From assembly GCA_024400455.1 (NCBI GenBank), contig JAKSMU010000001.1:62001-126000 (forward strand): DNA of 64,000 bases, in the 5' to 3' direction. How positions within the stretch are numbered: position 1 is the stretch's first letter; the number at the start of each line of letters is the position of its first letter. The translations under genes were made by a program, and so were the position numbers. Shown piece by piece: positions 49,986 through 60,194 of this stretch. The stretch comes from Bacteroidales bacterium. GTDB taxonomy: Bacteria; Bacteroidota; Bacteroidia; Bacteroidales; F082. The notes under the pieces are model-generated. The model was not told where the DNA came from. It did no database searches and saw nothing but the letters and a program-made list of their open reading frames with translations.

Positions 49986-50039
49986 AAAACTTCGTTGTAT
50001 AAGCAAAAATTGCTTATTTTTACAACGAAGTTTTTTTTA
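49986..50039 (+). terminator. Terminator after rpsU
   Basis: AACTTCGTTGTA (from 49988) pairs with TACAACGAAGTT ending near 50032, with an inner TAAGCAA/TTGCTTA stem, followed by eight T. It ends only 2 bases before the xerC ATG. Confidence 0.9.
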
Positions 50040-50041
50040 TT

Positions 50042-50917
50042 ATGCTAATCGAACAATTTGCAAGTTATATTGAATCCGAAAAACGCTATTCTCCTTTGAC
50101 GGTCAAGGCCTATCGCCGTGATCTGGAGGAGTTTGCCGATTATCTTGCAAAGACGTACGAGACCAGCGATTTGCTGCAGGCATCAGCAGCAATGGTGAAG
50201 TCGTTCATGGCTTCGCTAAAGGAAAAAGGCCAGTCCAACAAAAGCATCGATAGGAAAATCTCGACTTTGCGGTCGTTTTACAAGTATTGCCTCCGTGAAA
50301 ACCTGATCAAGGTCAGCCCCATGGTGAAGGTGAAATCGTTGAAATTGCCAAAGCCATTGGTGAAGTTCGTCCCCGAATCGGATATGGAGAAAATCGCTTT
50401 CCCTGATACCGACGACTTCAAAACAAAACGCGACGAACTTTTGTTTGAACTGTTATACCAGACGGGCATGCGTCAGGCCGAAATGCGTGGCTTGCGCGAT
50501 GCTAATGTCGATGCGGCAGAGTTGAGGGTAAGAATTACGGGCAAACGCAATAAAACACGATTTGTTCCGTTAAGTCATAAAATGCTCGGCATGATAGAAC
50601 ATTATAAGCAGCTGCGTGATGCGGCATTTCCCGAACACGACGACAGGCTGCTTGTGAACGACAAGGGGAAGGAGATGACGCCCTACTATATATATAATAA
50701 GGTGCATCAGATGTTGGAGGGCGTGACCACCTTGAATCAGAAAAGTCCGCATGTCTTGCGCCACACTTTTGCGACGCACATGCTCGACGAAGGGGCTGAC
50801 CTGCGCGCCATCCAGGAACTGCTGGGCCATGCCGATTTGTCATCAACGCAAATATATGCACATACAACGATAGAACAACTCAAGAAAATTCATAAACAAG
50901 CCCATCCGAAAGGATGA
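50042..50917 (+). CDS. xerC: Tyrosine recombinase XerC/XerD type
   Basis: 291 residues. An N-terminal SAM-like core-binding domain (FASYIESEKRYSPLTVKAYRRDLEEF) precedes the catalytic domain. Catalytic residues are Arg in TGMRQAE, Lys in GKRNKTRF, His-x-x-Arg in HVLRHTFATH, His in LLGHADLSSTQIY and the nucleophile Tyr in that last motif. It resolves chromosome dimers at dif, and its place between rpsU and hpf is the conserved Bacteroidales position. The ATG directly follows the rpsU terminator, so its promoter may overlap that structure. Confidence 0.92.
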   Translation: MLIEQFASYIESEKRYSPLTVKAYRRDLEEFADYLAKTYETSDLLQASAAMVKSFMASLKEKGQSNKSIDRKISTLRSFYKYCLRENLIKVSPMVKVKSLKLPKPLVKFVPESDMEKIAFPDTDDFKTKRDELLFELLYQTGMRQAEMRGLRDANVDAAELRVRITGKRNKTRFVPLSHKMLGMIEHYKQLRDAAFPEHDDRLLVNDKGKEMTPYYIYNKVHQMLEGVTTLNQKSPHVLRHTFATHMLDEGADLRAIQELLGHADLSSTQIYAHTTIEQLKKIHKQAHPKG

Positions 50918-50937
50918 TTAAAAGAAAGGAGTCTATT

Positions 50938-51234
50938 ATGAACGTAACGATTAACTCAGTTCACTTCAAGGCTGATCAAAAACTTGAAGACTTCATCACC
51001 AAGAAAGTGGAGAAGGTTTGCGAAAAATATGCCGAGGTCATTAACGCAGAAGTCAACCTGAAACTTGACAACAATGACACGCCGGAAAACAAGATTGCCG
51101 ACATTCGCATCGTGTTGAAGGGCGACGACCTGTTCGCAAGCAAGCAATCAAAGACCTTTGAAGAGTCAGTCGACACCGCAGTTGATGCTCTGAAGAAGCA
51201 ATTGGAGAAATATAAGGGTAAAATAACGAAGTGA
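50938..51234 (+). CDS. hpf: Ribosome hibernation-promoting factor, short form
   Basis: 98 residues from the ATG at 50938, which has an AAGAAAGGAG ribosome-binding stretch; the in-frame ATT/ATG codons from 50914 overlap the end of xerC. The S30AE fold is clear: MNVTINSVHFKADQKLEDFI, KVCEKYAEVINAEVNLKLDN, IADIRIVLKGDDLFASKQSK. It binds the 30S A/P sites in stationary phase. Only 20 bases separate it from xerC, so they are probably co-transcribed. Confidence 0.92.
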   Translation: MNVTINSVHFKADQKLEDFITKKVEKVCEKYAEVINAEVNLKLDNNDTPENKIADIRIVLKGDDLFASKQSKTFEESVDTAVDALKKQLEKYKGKITK

Positions 51235-51394
51235 TAAAGTGCTGATTTATAGTTTTATAAACTTTAAATTCGATTTTTTTTGAAAAAAAACTCCAAAATT
51301 GATTGCGGATTCAAGAAAAGTGAGTATTTTTGCGCACTCTTTCAGCAATGAGGGAGTGCGCTTTTAGAAGCGAAACAGTGTTCTTTCACACAAT

Positions 51395-51467
51395 GCCGGT
51401 ATAACTCAGTTGGTAGAGTAGCTGATTTGTAATCAGCCTGTCGGCGGTTCGAGTCCGTCTACCGGCT
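51395..51467 (+). tRNA. tRNA-Thr (anticodon TGT)
   Basis: 73 bases with acceptor GCCGGTA/TACCGGC, D arm, anticodon stem CTGAT/ATCAG with loop TTTGTAA, and T arm GGCGG-TTCGAGT-CCGTC. CCA is not encoded. First of four tRNAs before tuf. Confidence 0.95.
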
Positions 51468-51478
51468 CTGTTAAAAGC

Positions 51479-51560
51479 GGGGGAGTCGCATAGTGGCAAT
51501 TGCAACAGACTGTAAATCTGTCCTCGGATGAGTTCGGTGGTTCGAGTCCACCTTCCCCCA
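51479..51560 (+). tRNA. tRNA-Tyr (anticodon GTA)
   Basis: 82 bases, with the long variable arm expected of bacterial tRNA-Tyr. Acceptor GGGGGAG pairs with TTCCCCC (one G-T). The anticodon loop in CAGACTGTAAATCTG reads GTA. T arm GGTGG-TTCGAGT-CCACC. Confidence 0.95.
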
Positions 51561-51568
51561 CAAGTCAA

Positions 51569-51641
51569 GCGGAAGTAGCTCATTTGGCAGAGCGAAAGCC
51601 TTCCAAGCTTTAGGTGGCGGGTTCGAGCCCCGTCTTCCGCT
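51569..51641 (+). tRNA. tRNA-Gly (anticodon TCC)
   Basis: 73 bases. Acceptor GCGGAAG/CTTCCGC, anticodon stem AAAGC/GCTTT with loop CTTCCAA, T arm with GTTCGAGCC. It follows tRNA-Tyr by 8 bases. Confidence 0.95.
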
Positions 51642-51655
51642 CAGATGAATGACAA

Positions 51656-51727
51656 GCCGATGTAGCTCAGCGGTAGAGCACTTCCTTGGTAAGGAAGGGG
51701 TCGGGAGTTCAATTCTCCCCATCGGCT
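51656..51727 (+). tRNA. tRNA-Thr (anticodon GGT)
   Basis: 72 bases. Acceptor GCCGATG/CATCGGC, anticodon stem CTTCC/GGAAG with loop TTGGTAA, T arm GGGAG-TTCAATT-CTCCC. Last tRNA before tuf; the Thr-Tyr-Gly-Thr-tuf order is also conserved in many other bacteria. Confidence 0.95.
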
Positions 51728-51780
51728 CGATTTTTCGTGTAAGAAAATAAAAGTATAACCTTAAGTAAATAAATAGAACA

Positions 51781-52971
51781 ATGGCAAAAGAAAAATTCGA
51801 AAGAAGTAAACCGCACGTCAACATTGGTACTATTGGCCACGTTGACCACGGCAAGACCACTTTGACAGCTGCTATCACACTGCACCTTGCAAAGAAGGGT
51901 CTGTCAGAAGTCAAGTCATTTGACTCAATCGACTCAGCTCCAGAAGAAAAGGAAAGAGGTATCACCATCAATACAGCTCACGTTGAGTATCAGACTGAAA
52001 ATCGTCACTATGCTCACGTTGACTGCCCTGGCCACGCTGACTATGTTAAGAACATGGTTACCGGTGCTGCTCAGATGGACGGTGCTATCATCGTTGTCGC
52101 TGCTACCGATGGTCCTATGCCACAGACCCGCGAACACATCCTGCTCGCACGTCAGGTGGGTGTGCCACGTCTGGTTGTTTTCTTGAACAAGTGCGACCTT
52201 GTTGATGATGAAGAATTGCTCGAATTGGTTGAAATGGAAGTCCGTGACCTCCTCGCTAAGTACGAATTCGATGGTGACAATACTCCTATCATCCGCGGTT
52301 CAGCTCTGGGCGCCTTGAACGACGACCCGAAGTGGGCTGGCGCCATCGACGAACTGATGGAAGCTTGCGATACCTGGATTCCAGAACCAGAACGCGCAGT
52401 TGATAAACCATTCTTGATGCCTATCGAAGACGTATTCTCAATCACTGGTCGTGGTACTGTTGCTACTGGCCGTATTGAAACTGGTGTTATTCACGTTGGT
52501 GATCCAGTTGATATCCTTGGTATGGGTGCTGAAAAACTGAAATCAGTTGTTACCGGTGTTGAAATGTTCCGTAAGATTTTGGACGAAGGTGAAGCTGGCG
52601 ATAATGCTGGTCTGCTGCTCCGTGGTATCGACAAGGACGAAATCCGTCGTGGTATGGTTATCGCAAAGCCAGGTTCAGTGAAGCCTTACAGCCACTTCAA
52701 GGGCCAGGTCTACGTTCTGTCAAAAGAAGAAGGTGGCCGTCACACCCCATTCCGTAACAAGTATCGTCCTCAGTTCTACTTCAGAACAACCGACGTTACC
52801 GGTGAAATCACCCTCCCAGAAGGAATGGAAATGGTTATGCCAGGTGACCACGTCACTATCGATGTTAAGCTGATCGCTGAAATCGCTATGGATAAAGGTT
52901 TGCGTTTCGCTATCCGTGAAGGCGGCCGTACCGTTGGTTCAGGTCAGGTTATCGAAATCATTGACGACTAA
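51781..52971 (+). CDS. tuf: Elongation factor Tu
   Basis: 396 residues. GTPase motifs G1 GHVDHGKT, G3 DCPGHADY and G4 NKCD are intact; domain 2 starts near [13 protein letters not shown], and domain 3 ends in [10 protein letters not shown]. It delivers aminoacyl-tRNA to the ribosome. The codon choice is strongly biased, as expected for a highly expressed gene. It follows the four tRNAs by 53 bases, with no internal terminator, so tRNAs and tuf probably share a transcript. Confidence 0.97.
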   Translation: MAKEKFERSKPHVNIGTIGHVDHGKTTLTAAITLHLAKKGLSEVKSFDSIDSAPEEKERGITINTAHVEYQTENRHYAHVDCPGHADYVKNMVTGAAQMDGAIIVVAATDGPMPQTREHILLARQVGVPRLVVFLNKCDLVDDEELLELVEMEVRDLLAKYEFDGDNTPIIRGSALGALNDDPKWAGAIDELMEACDTWIPEPERAVDKPFLMPIEDVFSITGRGTVATGRIETGVIHVGDPVDILGMGAEKLKSVVTGVEMFRKILDEGEAGDNAGLLLRGIDKDEIRRGMVIAKPGSVKPYSHFKGQVYVLSKEEGGRHTPFRNKYRPQFYFRTTDVTGEITLPEGMEMVMPGDHVTIDVKLIAEIAMDKGLRFAIREGGRTVGSGQVIEIIDD

Positions 52972-52989
52972 TTCATAAATCAATAGCAC

Positions 52990-53020
52990 AAGGGAGGTGA
53001 CCAAACCTCACCTCCCTTTT
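52990..53020 (+). terminator. Hairpin between tuf and tRNA-Trp
   Basis: AGGGAGGTGA/TCACCTCCCT forms a perfect 10-bp stem with a 7-base loop, then TTTT. It ends 3 bases before tRNA-Trp. With only four T it may be a partial terminator or a processing signal. Confidence 0.75.
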
Positions 53021-53022
53021 AA

Positions 53023-53095
53023 ACGGGCGTAGCTCAGTTGGTAGAGCATCGGTCTCCAAAACCGAGTGTCGAGAGTTCGAGCCTTTCCGCCCGTG
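53023..53095 (+). tRNA. tRNA-Trp (anticodon CCA)
   Basis: 73 bases. Acceptor ACGGGCG/CGCCCGT, anticodon stem TCGGT/ACCGA with loop CTCCAAA, T arm GAGAG-TTCGAGC-CTTTC (one G-T pair), discriminator G. Its place between tuf and secE is the classical one. Confidence 0.95.
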
Positions 53096-53122
53096 CTTTT
53101 TTAATTAAGATTCAATAGTAAG

Positions 53123-53311
53123 ATGAAAATCGTAAACTACATTAAGGAATGCTACACTGAGTTGAAGGACAAGGTTTCTTGGCCAACTTGGAAAGAATTA
53201 CAAAGTAGCGTAATCGTTGTGTCCATTGCTTCCCTGATAATCGCACTCGTGGTTTTCTTGATGGACTTCTCTTTTCAACATCTTTTGGAAGCGTTTTATA
53301 AACTCTTCTAA
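53123..53311 (+). CDS. secE: Preprotein translocase subunit SecE
   Basis: 62 residues, the short single-helix form. YIKECYTELKDKVSWPTWKE is the amphipathic surface helix with the conserved VxWP(T) motif, followed by one transmembrane helix (SVIVVSIASLIIALVVFLMDF). It clamps the SecY channel. First gene of the secE-nusG-rplKAJL-rpoBC unit. Confidence 0.95.
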   Translation: MKIVNYIKECYTELKDKVSWPTWKELQSSVIVVSIASLIIALVVFLMDFSFQHLLEAFYKLF

Positions 53312-53372
53312 TTTGTGTGTATTGAATCTTTAGTAAGCATTATTAAGCTAACTTTTCAAATTAGACTAGGTA

Positions 53373-53921
53373 ATGAGTGGCAGCGGTGAGAAGAAATGGT
53401 ATGTGGTGAAAGCCATCACTGGTAAGGAGAAAAAGGTAAAAGAATACCTTGAATCCGAAATCAAGAGGCTTAATCTTCAGGAATCCATTTTCAGTATCCT
53501 TATCCCTATGGAGAAGGTTTATGAAGTTCGTAATGGCAAAAAGGTCTCGAAAGAGCGCACTTTTTTGCCAGGTTATGTGCTTGTTGAAGCTATCCTTTCG
53601 GGTGAGGTTATTCATGTCATTAAAGACGTGCCTAATGTCATCGGTTTCCTAGGGACAAAGGGAGAACCGGATCCTCTTCGTTCAGCTGAAGTGAATCGTC
53701 TTCTTGGTAAGATGGATGAGTTTCAGGAAATGGGTGAGGGTAACGATCTCGAATTTGTCGTCGGTCAGTCGGTCATCGTCAATGATGGTCCTTTCAGCAC
53801 TTTCTCCGGTATAATTGAAGAAGTTATTCCTGAGAAGAAGAAGCTTAGAGTCTCCGTTAAGATTTTCGGCCGTAAGACTCCATTGGAACTGAGTTATTTC
53901 CAAGTCAAGCTTGAGAGTTAA
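53373..53921 (+). CDS. nusG: Transcription termination/antitermination factor NusG
   Basis: 182 residues. The NGN domain (KKWYVVKAITGKEKKVKEYL, KERTFLPGYVLVEAI, VIGFLGT) is followed by a KOW domain (VGQSVIVNDGPFSTFSGIIEEV). It binds RNA polymerase across the cleft and couples it to ribosomes or Rho. The sequence is typical for Bacteroidota NusG and not the shorter UpxY-type paralogues, which sit next to capsule genes. Confidence 0.95.
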   Translation: MSGSGEKKWYVVKAITGKEKKVKEYLESEIKRLNLQESIFSILIPMEKVYEVRNGKKVSKERTFLPGYVLVEAILSGEVIHVIKDVPNVIGFLGTKGEPDPLRSAEVNRLLGKMDEFQEMGEGNDLEFVVGQSVIVNDGPFSTFSGIIEEVIPEKKKLRVSVKIFGRKTPLELSYFQVKLES

Positions 53922-53974
53922 TTTAGTATGTGAAGTAAGTGTTTCCTTATTACATTTTAATTAAGGATTAAAAA

Positions 53975-54421
53975 ATGGCAAAAGAAGTAAGCGGATTAAT
54001 TAAACTGCAAATTAAAGGAGGAGCCGCGAACCCTGCTCCACCCGTTGGTCCTGCATTAGGTTCCAAAGGTGTGAACATTATGGAGTTCTGCAAGCAGTTC
54101 AATGCTCGTACACAGGATCAAGCTGGTAAGGTTTTACCAGTTATCATTACTGTTTACAAGGACAAGTCTTTCGATTTCATCGTTAAGGCTTCCCCAGTAG
54201 CTGTTTCCATCCTGGAAGTCGCAAAAGTAAAGTCTGGTTCAAAGGAACCTAACCGTTCAAAGGTTGGTTCACTGACTTGGGATCAGGTTCGTGAAATTGC
54301 TACTAACAAGATGAGGGATTTGAATTGCTTTACCATTGAATCTGCAATGTCAATGGTTGCTGGTACTGCCCGTAGTATGGGAGTCAAGGTTACAGGCGAA
54401 TCACCTTTAAAGAAAGACTAA
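53975..54421 (+). CDS. rplK: 50S ribosomal protein L11
   Basis: 148 residues. [31 protein letters not shown] is the N-terminal thiostrepton-loop region; the C-terminal RNA-binding domain includes VKSGSKEPN and [17 protein letters not shown]11 forms the GTPase-associated centre with 23S rRNA. It is 53 bases after nusG. Confidence 0.96.
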   Translation: MAKEVSGLIKLQIKGGAANPAPPVGPALGSKGVNIMEFCKQFNARTQDQAGKVLPVIITVYKDKSFDFIVKASPVAVSILEVAKVKSGSKEPNRSKVGSLTWDQVREIATNKMRDLNCFTIESAMSMVAGTARSMGVKVTGESPLKKD

Positions 54422-54460
54422 GTCTTTAATGCATTTGTAGAACAACAAAAAGTTAAGTAA

Positions 54461-55156
54461 ATGGCAAAAGTATCTAAACAAAGGAAAGAAGCTTTAGCTA
54501 AGTTCGACAAAAGCAAGAGTTACTCCTTAAGTGAAGCGGTTAATATCGTAAAACAAATCACTTACACCAAATTTGATGCTTCAGTCGACCTGAACATCCG
54601 TCTGGGTGTCGACCCACGTAAGGCCAACCAAATGGTCCGTGGTTCCGTTACACTTCCTCACGGCACTGGTAAGGTTGTCCGCGTCTTGGTTCTTTGTAAT
54701 CCAGACAAGGCTCAGGAAGCTATCGACGCTGGTGCTGATTACGTCGGCTTGGATGATTACATCCAGAAGATTAAAGAGGGTTGGACCGATATTGACATCG
54801 TAATCACTACTCCTAACATCATGCCTAAAGTTGGTGCTCTCGGCCGTATCCTCGGTCCTCGCGGATTGATGCCGAACCCAAAGACAGGTACTGTTACGAT
54901 GGATGTAGCAAAAGCTGTTCAAGAAGTTAAAGCCGGTAAGATCGACTTCAAAGTCGACAAGTATGGTATCATCAATACCGGTGTTGCTAAGGTCAGTTTC
55001 TCTCCAGAAAAAATCTTTGATAACGCCAAGGAATTGATCCAGACCGTTATCAAGTTGAAACCAGCAGCTGCTAAAGGTACATATGTGAAGAGCATCTATA
55101 TCTCTAGCACAATGAGCCCGGGTGTGCAGATCGATTTAAAATCAGTAGCAATCTAA
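54461..55156 (+). CDS. rplA: 50S ribosomal protein L1
   Basis: 231 residues. [17 protein letters not shown] N-terminus, then [50 protein letters not shown] and SPGVQID at the C-terminus. L1 forms the mobile stalk at the E site and in many bacteria represses its own rplKA transcript; I see no clear L1-binding leader here. Confidence 0.96.
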   Translation: MAKVSKQRKEALAKFDKSKSYSLSEAVNIVKQITYTKFDASVDLNIRLGVDPRKANQMVRGSVTLPHGTGKVVRVLVLCNPDKAQEAIDAGADYVGLDDYIQKIKEGWTDIDIVITTPNIMPKVGALGRILGPRGLMPNPKTGTVTMDVAKAVQEVKAGKIDFKVDKYGIINTGVAKVSFSPEKIFDNAKELIQTVIKLKPAAAKGTYVKSIYISSTMSPGVQIDLKSVAI

Positions 55157-55177
55157 ATTTGAAAGGAAGTTATTGAA

Positions 55178-55702
55178 ATGAGAAAAGAAGATAAAAATAT
55201 CGTTATCGACTCCATACTCAGCGAATTGCAGGCATGTCCAAATTTCTATTTGACTGACGTTTCAGACCTTAATGCTGAAAAGACCAGCCAACTGAGAAGA
55301 CAATGCTTCAATAGTGGTGTTAAGATGTTGGTCGTTAAGAACGCTCTCTTGCATAAGGCAATGATGAAAATGGAAGGCAAGGAATTCGACAGCCTCTATG
55401 ACGTTCTTCACGGTTCAACAGCCGTCATGCTTTGCGAGACTGGCAACGCTCCCGCAAAATTGATAAAGAATTTCCGTAAGACCAGCGACCGTCCTATCCT
55501 GAAAGGTGCTTTCATTGAGGAATGCTGCTATATTGGCGATGATATGATCGACGCCCTCTGCAACATCAAATCGAAGAACGACCTTATCGCCGACGTCATC
55601 GCTCTGTTGCAATCACCTATCAAGAATGTTCTTGGTGCTTTGCAGTCAGGTGGTCAGAAACTCAGCGGTATTCTTGAAACATTATCAGATAAAGCAGAAT
55701 AA
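55178..55702 (+). CDS. rplJ: 50S ribosomal protein L10
   Basis: 174 residues. N-terminal rRNA-binding domain (ACPNFYLTDVSDLNAEKTSQLRRQ, MLVVKNALL) and the C-terminal helix that holds L7/L12 dimers (LGALQSGGQKLSGILETLSDK). Only 21 bases separate it from rplA, so the long L10 leader seen in other bacteria is absent. An AAAGGAAG ribosome-binding stretch lies before the ATG. Confidence 0.95.
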   Translation: MRKEDKNIVIDSILSELQACPNFYLTDVSDLNAEKTSQLRRQCFNSGVKMLVVKNALLHKAMMKMEGKEFDSLYDVLHGSTAVMLCETGNAPAKLIKNFRKTSDRPILKGAFIEECCYIGDDMIDALCNIKSKNDLIADVIALLQSPIKNVLGALQSGGQKLSGILETLSDKAE

Positions 55703-55772
55703 TAAATTGAATGTAGAAACATTCGCAAGAAATTAAAAAGTAAATTATTAACAATTTAAAAAATAAAGTAAA

Positions 55773-56150
55773 ATGGCAGATCTTAAAGCTTTTGCTGAAC
55801 AATTAGTGAATCTTAGCGTGAAGGAAGTAAACGAACTCGCTACCATTTTGAAAGAAGAATACGGTATTGAACCTGCAGCTGCTGCTGTTGCTGTTGCTGC
55901 TCCTGCTGCTGGTGGCGCTGCTGCTGCAGAAGAAGAAAAGACTTCTTTCGATGTTATCCTGAAGTCAGCTGGTGCTCAGAAACTGGCTGTTGTGAAGCTG
56001 GTGAAGGAACTCACAAGCCTCGGCCTGAAGGAAGCTAAGGAATTAGTTGACGCTGCTCCTAAGGCTCTCAAGGAAGGTGTGAGCAAAGACGAAGCTAATG
56101 CACTCAAAGCTCAACTCGAAGAAGCTGGTGCAGAAGTTGAAGTTAAATAA
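55773..56150 (+). CDS. rplL: 50S ribosomal protein L7/L12
   Basis: 125 residues. N-terminal dimerisation helix region ([21 protein letters not shown]), an Ala-rich hinge ([19 protein letters not shown]), then the globular factor-binding domain ([40 protein letters not shown]). It recruits elongation factors to the ribosome. Confidence 0.97.
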   Translation: MADLKAFAEQLVNLSVKEVNELATILKEEYGIEPAAAAVAVAAPAAGGAAAAEEEKTSFDVILKSAGAQKLAVVKLVKELTSLGLKEAKELVDAAPKALKEGVSKDEANALKAQLEEAGAEVEVK

Positions 56151-56184
56151 GAAGGATTCATTTCCCGCAAATTTTGTGGCATTC

Positions 56185-56220
56185 AACCTCAGTTCCAAAC
56201 AGATTTTTGGGACTGAGGTT
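56185..56220 (+). promoter_or_regulatory. Hairpin between rplL and rpoB
   Basis: AACCTCAGTTCC pairs with GGGACTGAGGTT over 12 bases (one G-T) around a 12-base loop. No T run follows, so it looks like the attenuator or RNase-processing structure expected between rplL and rpoB. Confidence 0.6.
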
Positions 56221-56304
56221 TGTGCCTATTATTCGCTTTAAGCGATTGCGCCCCCTTATTTTCATACGTCTTTAACGTTTTTTCACCCTTAAATAACTCA
56301 TACA

Positions 56305-59300
56305 TTGGATACAAAATCAACTGAAAGAATTAGCTTCGCGTCAATTAAGAAGCCTTTTGAATATCCTGATTTCCTGGATATTCAACTTCAGTCTTTCAAG
56401 GAATTCTTCCAACTTGAAACCAACCCTGACAACAGAAAGAACGAGGGTCTTTACAAGGTGTTCAAGGAGAATTTCCCTATCACCGACGCAAGAAACAATT
56501 TTGAACTCGAGTTCCTCGATTACTATATTGATGCTCCGCGTTACAGCATTGCGGAATGCATCGAACGTGGCGTTACCTATAGCGTCCCATTAAAAGCTAA
56601 ATTACGGTTGTCGTGCAATGACGCTGACCAGCAGGATGATTTCAAACAAATTACCCAGGATGTTTATTTGGGCACTATCCCTTATATGACTCCTCGTGGT
56701 ACTTTCGTCATCAATGGCGCTGAACGTGTCGTTGTATCCCAATTGCACCGCTCTCCGGGTGTGTTTTTTGGCCAGAGTCAGCATACCAACGGAACATTAT
56801 TGTATTCAGCCCGTATCATTCCTTTCAAGGGCTCATGGATGGAATTCTCCACCGATATCAATAATGTGATGTATGCCTACATCGACCGTAAGAAAAAATT
56901 GCCAATCACCACTTTGTTACGCGCAATCGGCTATGAAACCGATAAGGACATCCTTGATATTTTCGAACTCGCTGAAGAGGTCAAGGTGAATAAGGCTAGC
57001 CTTAAGCGTGAGTGTGGCCGTAAATTGGCTGCGAGAGTCCTGCATAGTTATTATGAGGATTTCGTTAATGAAGATACTGGTGAATGCGTATCCATTGAAC
57101 GTAATGAAGTCATCTTAGACAGAGATGTTGAACTTCAAGAAGAACATATTCAGAGAATCATCGATTCTGGTGTCAAGACCATCCTGCTGCATAAAGGCAA
57201 ACCCGCTAATGATTCGGGTGATGGTAAGATATCGGATTACTCTGTAATTTTCAATACTTTACAAAAAGATACATGTAATTCTGCTCTCGAAGCAGTCGAA
57301 TATATTTACCGCCAGTTGCGTAATGCCGAACCGCCCGATGAGGAAACAGCCCGCGACGTCATCAACAAGCTGTTCTTCTCCGACAAGCGTTATGACTTGG
57401 GTCTGGTTGGCCGTTACCGCATCAACCGTAAGCTGAATCTTGACATTCCTTTCGATACAAGAACGCTTACGAAAGAAGACATTATCGCTATCATCAAGTA
57501 TTTGGTCGAATTGCTGAGCAGCAAGGCTGATGTTGATGATATCGACCACTTGAGCAACCGCCGTATCCGTACCGTGGGTGAACAGCTCTCGGCTCAATTC
57601 GGTGTCGGTCTGGCACGTATGGCCCGCACAATCCGTGAAAGAATGAATGTGCGCGACAATGAAGTGTTTGCTCCTACAGACCTTATTAATGCTAAGACCC
57701 TTTCGTCGGTCATCAATTCGTTCTTTGGCACCAACCAGCTGTCACAGTTCATGGACCAGACGAACCCGCTGTCGGAAGTCACTCACAAACGTCGTATTTC
57801 CGCTTTGGGTCCTGGTGGTCTGTCGCGTGACCGTGCAGGTTTCGAAGTGCGTGACGTTCACTATACTCACTATGGCCGTCTTTGCACCATCGAAACACCT
57901 GAAGGCCCTAACATCGGTCTGATTTCTTCTCTTTGCGTGTTCGCAAAGATCAACGACCTCGGGTTCATCGAGACTCCATATCGTGAGGTCGTAGAAGGAA
58001 AGGTTGATTTCGACAAGGATCCTGTCTACCTTACCGCTGAACTCGAAGAGGATAAGATCATCGCTCAGGCAACAACTACTGTCGATGATGAGGGTAGATT
58101 CGTTGACCGTGAAATCAAGGCACGTTATGTCGCTGACTATCCTATTGTTTCCCCAGAAGAAATCAATTTGATGGATGTCGGTCCTAACCAGATTGCTTCA
58201 ATCGCTGCATCATTGATTCCTTTCTTGGAGCATGATGATGCTAACCGTGCTTTGATGGGATCCAACATGATGCGTCAGGCAGTTCCGTTGATGAATCCGG
58301 AAGCTCCAATCGTTGGTACCGGCATTGAACGTTATGTTGCCCGCGACTCACGCGTCCTCACCATGGCCGAAGGTGATGGTGAAGTCGTCTTCGTCGATTC
58401 CACTAAGATTGTCATCAGATATGATCGTACTGACGAACAGCGTCTGGTCAGCTTCGATGACGATGTCAAGACATATATGCTTACCAAGTATTGCCGCACC
58501 AACCAAGGTACGAGCATCAATATCAAACCTATCGTCCGTAGAGGTCAGCGCGTCACCAAGGGTCAGATTATGACCGAAGGTTACGGCACTCAGAACGGTG
58601 ACCTGGCATTGGGCCGCAACCTGAAGGTTGCCTTCATGCCTTGGAAGGGTTACAACTATGAGGATGCTATCGTCATTTCTGAACGCATCGTCAAGGAAGA
58701 CCTCTTTACATCAATTCACGTCGAAGAGTTCTCGCTCGAAGTACGCGATACGAGACGTGGTCTGGAAGAACTGACAAATGATATTCCTAATGTTAGCGCT
58801 GAAGCCACTAAGGACTTGGACGAAAACGGTTTGATCCGTGTCGGTGCCGAAGTTACTGAAGGCGATATCCTTATCGGTAAGATTACGCCTAAGGGCGAAA
58901 CCGATCCTACTCCAGAAGAAAAGCTCCTGAGAGCTATCTTCGGTGATAAGGCAGGTGATGTGAAGAATGCTTCGCTGAAGGCTGGTCCTTCAATGAAGGG
59001 TGTTGTCATCGGCAAGCGCCTGTTCTCACGTCTGCAGAAGGACCGCAAGTCACGTGCTAAGGACAAGGAAGATATGGCAAGAATTGATGCAGCAGCCGAA
59101 AAGGAACTGTCTGCATTGAAGAATGTGTTGGTTGAAAAACTGATGACCATCCTCGGTGGCCATACTTCATGCGGTGTTTATGAGAACTTCAAGTCGAATC
59201 CTTTGATTGCCAAGAAGGTTAAGTTTACGGCAAAGGGCTTGCTCGAAATCGATTACCTGAATGTCAATCCAACCAAGTGGACATCTGATGAAAAGGTGAA

Positions 59301-60165
59301 TGAACTTGTCTGCGCTACCATTGACAACTATATCGTGAAGCGTAAGGAAATCGAAGGTAAGTTCAACCGTGAAAAGTATGCAGCCGGTGTCGGTGATGAA
59401 TTGCCGAACGGCATCGTCCAAATGGCTAAGGTTTATGTCGCCAAGAAGCGCAAGCTTATGATTGGTGATAAGATGGCCGGCCGTCACGGTAACAAGGGTA
59501 TCGTTTCAAAGATTGTTCGTGCCGAAGATATGCCGTTCCTGGCTGATGGTACTCCAGTCGATATCGTTCTGAACCCTTTGGGCGTGCCTTCACGTATGAA
59601 CCTGGGTCAGATTTATGAAACCGTGCTCGGTTGGGCAGGTCATGAACTGGGCCTCAAGTTCGCTACTCCTATTTTCGATGGCGCAACGCTCGACGAAATC
59701 AACGGTTACATGGAAAAGGCAGGTCTGCCAGCCAATGGCCGCATGCAGCTTTATGATGGTGAAACAGGTCAACCTTTCGACCAGCCTGCAACAGTGGGTT
59801 ACATCTACATGCTGAAACTGCACCACATGGTTGATGATAAGATGCACGCCCGTTCAATTGGACCATATTCTCTGATTACGCAGCAGCCTCTGGGTGGTAA
59901 AGCTCAGTTTGGTGGTCAGCGTTTCGGTGAAATGGAAGTCTGGGCTCTTGAAGCATTTGGCGCAAGTAATGTGCTTCAGGAAATCCTTACCATCAAGTCC
60001 GATGATGTCAATGGCCGTGCCAAGGCATACGAAGCCATTGTCAAGGGCGCTAACTTCGAGACACCAGGCATCCCTGAGTCATTCAATGTTTTGATTCATG
60101 AATTGCGTGGTTTGGGCCTCGAAATCACTTTCAAGGATAAGGATGGTAAAGTCTTGAATTGTTAA
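56305..60165 (+). CDS. rpoB: DNA-directed RNA polymerase subunit beta
   Basis: 1286 residues if translation starts at the TTG at 56305. No in-frame ATG lies nearby, and homology starts within ten codons of it ([20 protein letters not shown]). Landmarks: [20 protein letters not shown], the rifampicin-binding region ([34 protein letters not shown]), [20 protein letters not shown] and the C-terminal clamp/switch ([20 protein letters not shown]). The rifampicin pocket residues (Asp in FMDQ, His in THKRR, Ser in ISALG) are wild type. A hairpin precedes the gene and rpoC follows 29 bases later. Confidence 0.97.
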   Translation: MDTKSTERISFASIKKPFEYPDFLDIQLQSFKEFFQLETNPDNRKNEGLYKVFKENFPITDARNNFELEFLDYYIDAPRYSIAECIERGVTYSVPLKAKLRLSCNDADQQDDFKQITQDVYLGTIPYMTPRGTFVINGAERVVVSQLHRSPGVFFGQSQHTNGTLLYSARIIPFKGSWMEFSTDINNVMYAYIDRKKKLPITTLLRAIGYETDKDILDIFELAEEVKVNKASLKRECGRKLAARVLHSYYEDFVNEDTGECVSIERNEVILDRDVELQEEHIQRIIDSGVKTILLHKGKPANDSGDGKISDYSVIFNTLQKDTCNSALEAVEYIYRQLRNAEPPDEETARDVINKLFFSDKRYDLGLVGRYRINRKLNLDIPFDTRTLTKEDIIAIIKYLVELLSSKADVDDIDHLSNRRIRTVGEQLSAQFGVGLARMARTIRERMNVRDNEVFAPTDLINAKTLSSVINSFFGTNQLSQFMDQTNPLSEVTHKRRISALGPGGLSRDRAGFEVRDVHYTHYGRLCTIETPEGPNIGLISSLCVFAKINDLGFIETPYREVVEGKVDFDKDPVYLTAELEEDKIIAQATTTVDDEGRFVDREIKARYVADYPIVSPEEINLMDVGPNQIASIAASLIPFLEHDDANRALMGSNMMRQAVPLMNPEAPIVGTGIERYVARDSRVLTMAEGDGEVVFVDSTKIVIRYDRTDEQRLVSFDDDVKTYMLTKYCRTNQGTSINIKPIVRRGQRVTKGQIMTEGYGTQNGDLALGRNLKVAFMPWKGYNYEDAIVISERIVKEDLFTSIHVEEFSLEVRDTRRGLEELTNDIPNVSAEATKDLDENGLIRVGAEVTEGDILIGKITPKGETDPTPEEKLLRAIFGDKAGDVKNASLKAGPSMKGVVIGKRLFSRLQKDRKSRAKDKEDMARIDAAAEKELSALKNVLVEKLMTILGGHTSCGVYENFKSNPLIAKKVKFTAKGLLEIDYLNVNPTKWTSDEKVNELVCATIDNYIVKRKEIEGKFNREKYAAGVGDELPNGIVQMAKVYVAKKRKLMIGDKMAGRHGNKGIVSKIVRAEDMPFLADGTPVDIVLNPLGVPSRMNLGQIYETVLGWAGHELGLKFATPIFDGATLDEINGYMEKAGLPANGRMQLYDGETGQPFDQPATVGYIYMLKLHHMVDDKMHARSIGPYSLITQQPLGGKAQFGGQRFGEMEVWALEAFGASNVLQEILTIKSDDVNGRAKAYEAIVKGANFETPGIPESFNVLIHELRGLGLEITFKDKDGKVLNC

Positions 60166-60194
60166 ACCAACGTTTGAAATAATAAGGAATATAT

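Noticed and set aside
51395..51727. Integration site or mobile element at the tRNA cluster next to xerC
   Set aside because: All four tRNAs are intact, no duplicated 3' tRNA fragment was seen, and the rpsU-xerC-hpf-tRNA-tuf order is the normal chromosomal one.
56305..60165. Rifampicin-resistance substitutions in rpoB
   Set aside because: The rifampicin-binding region reads wild type at the classical Asp, His and Ser positions.
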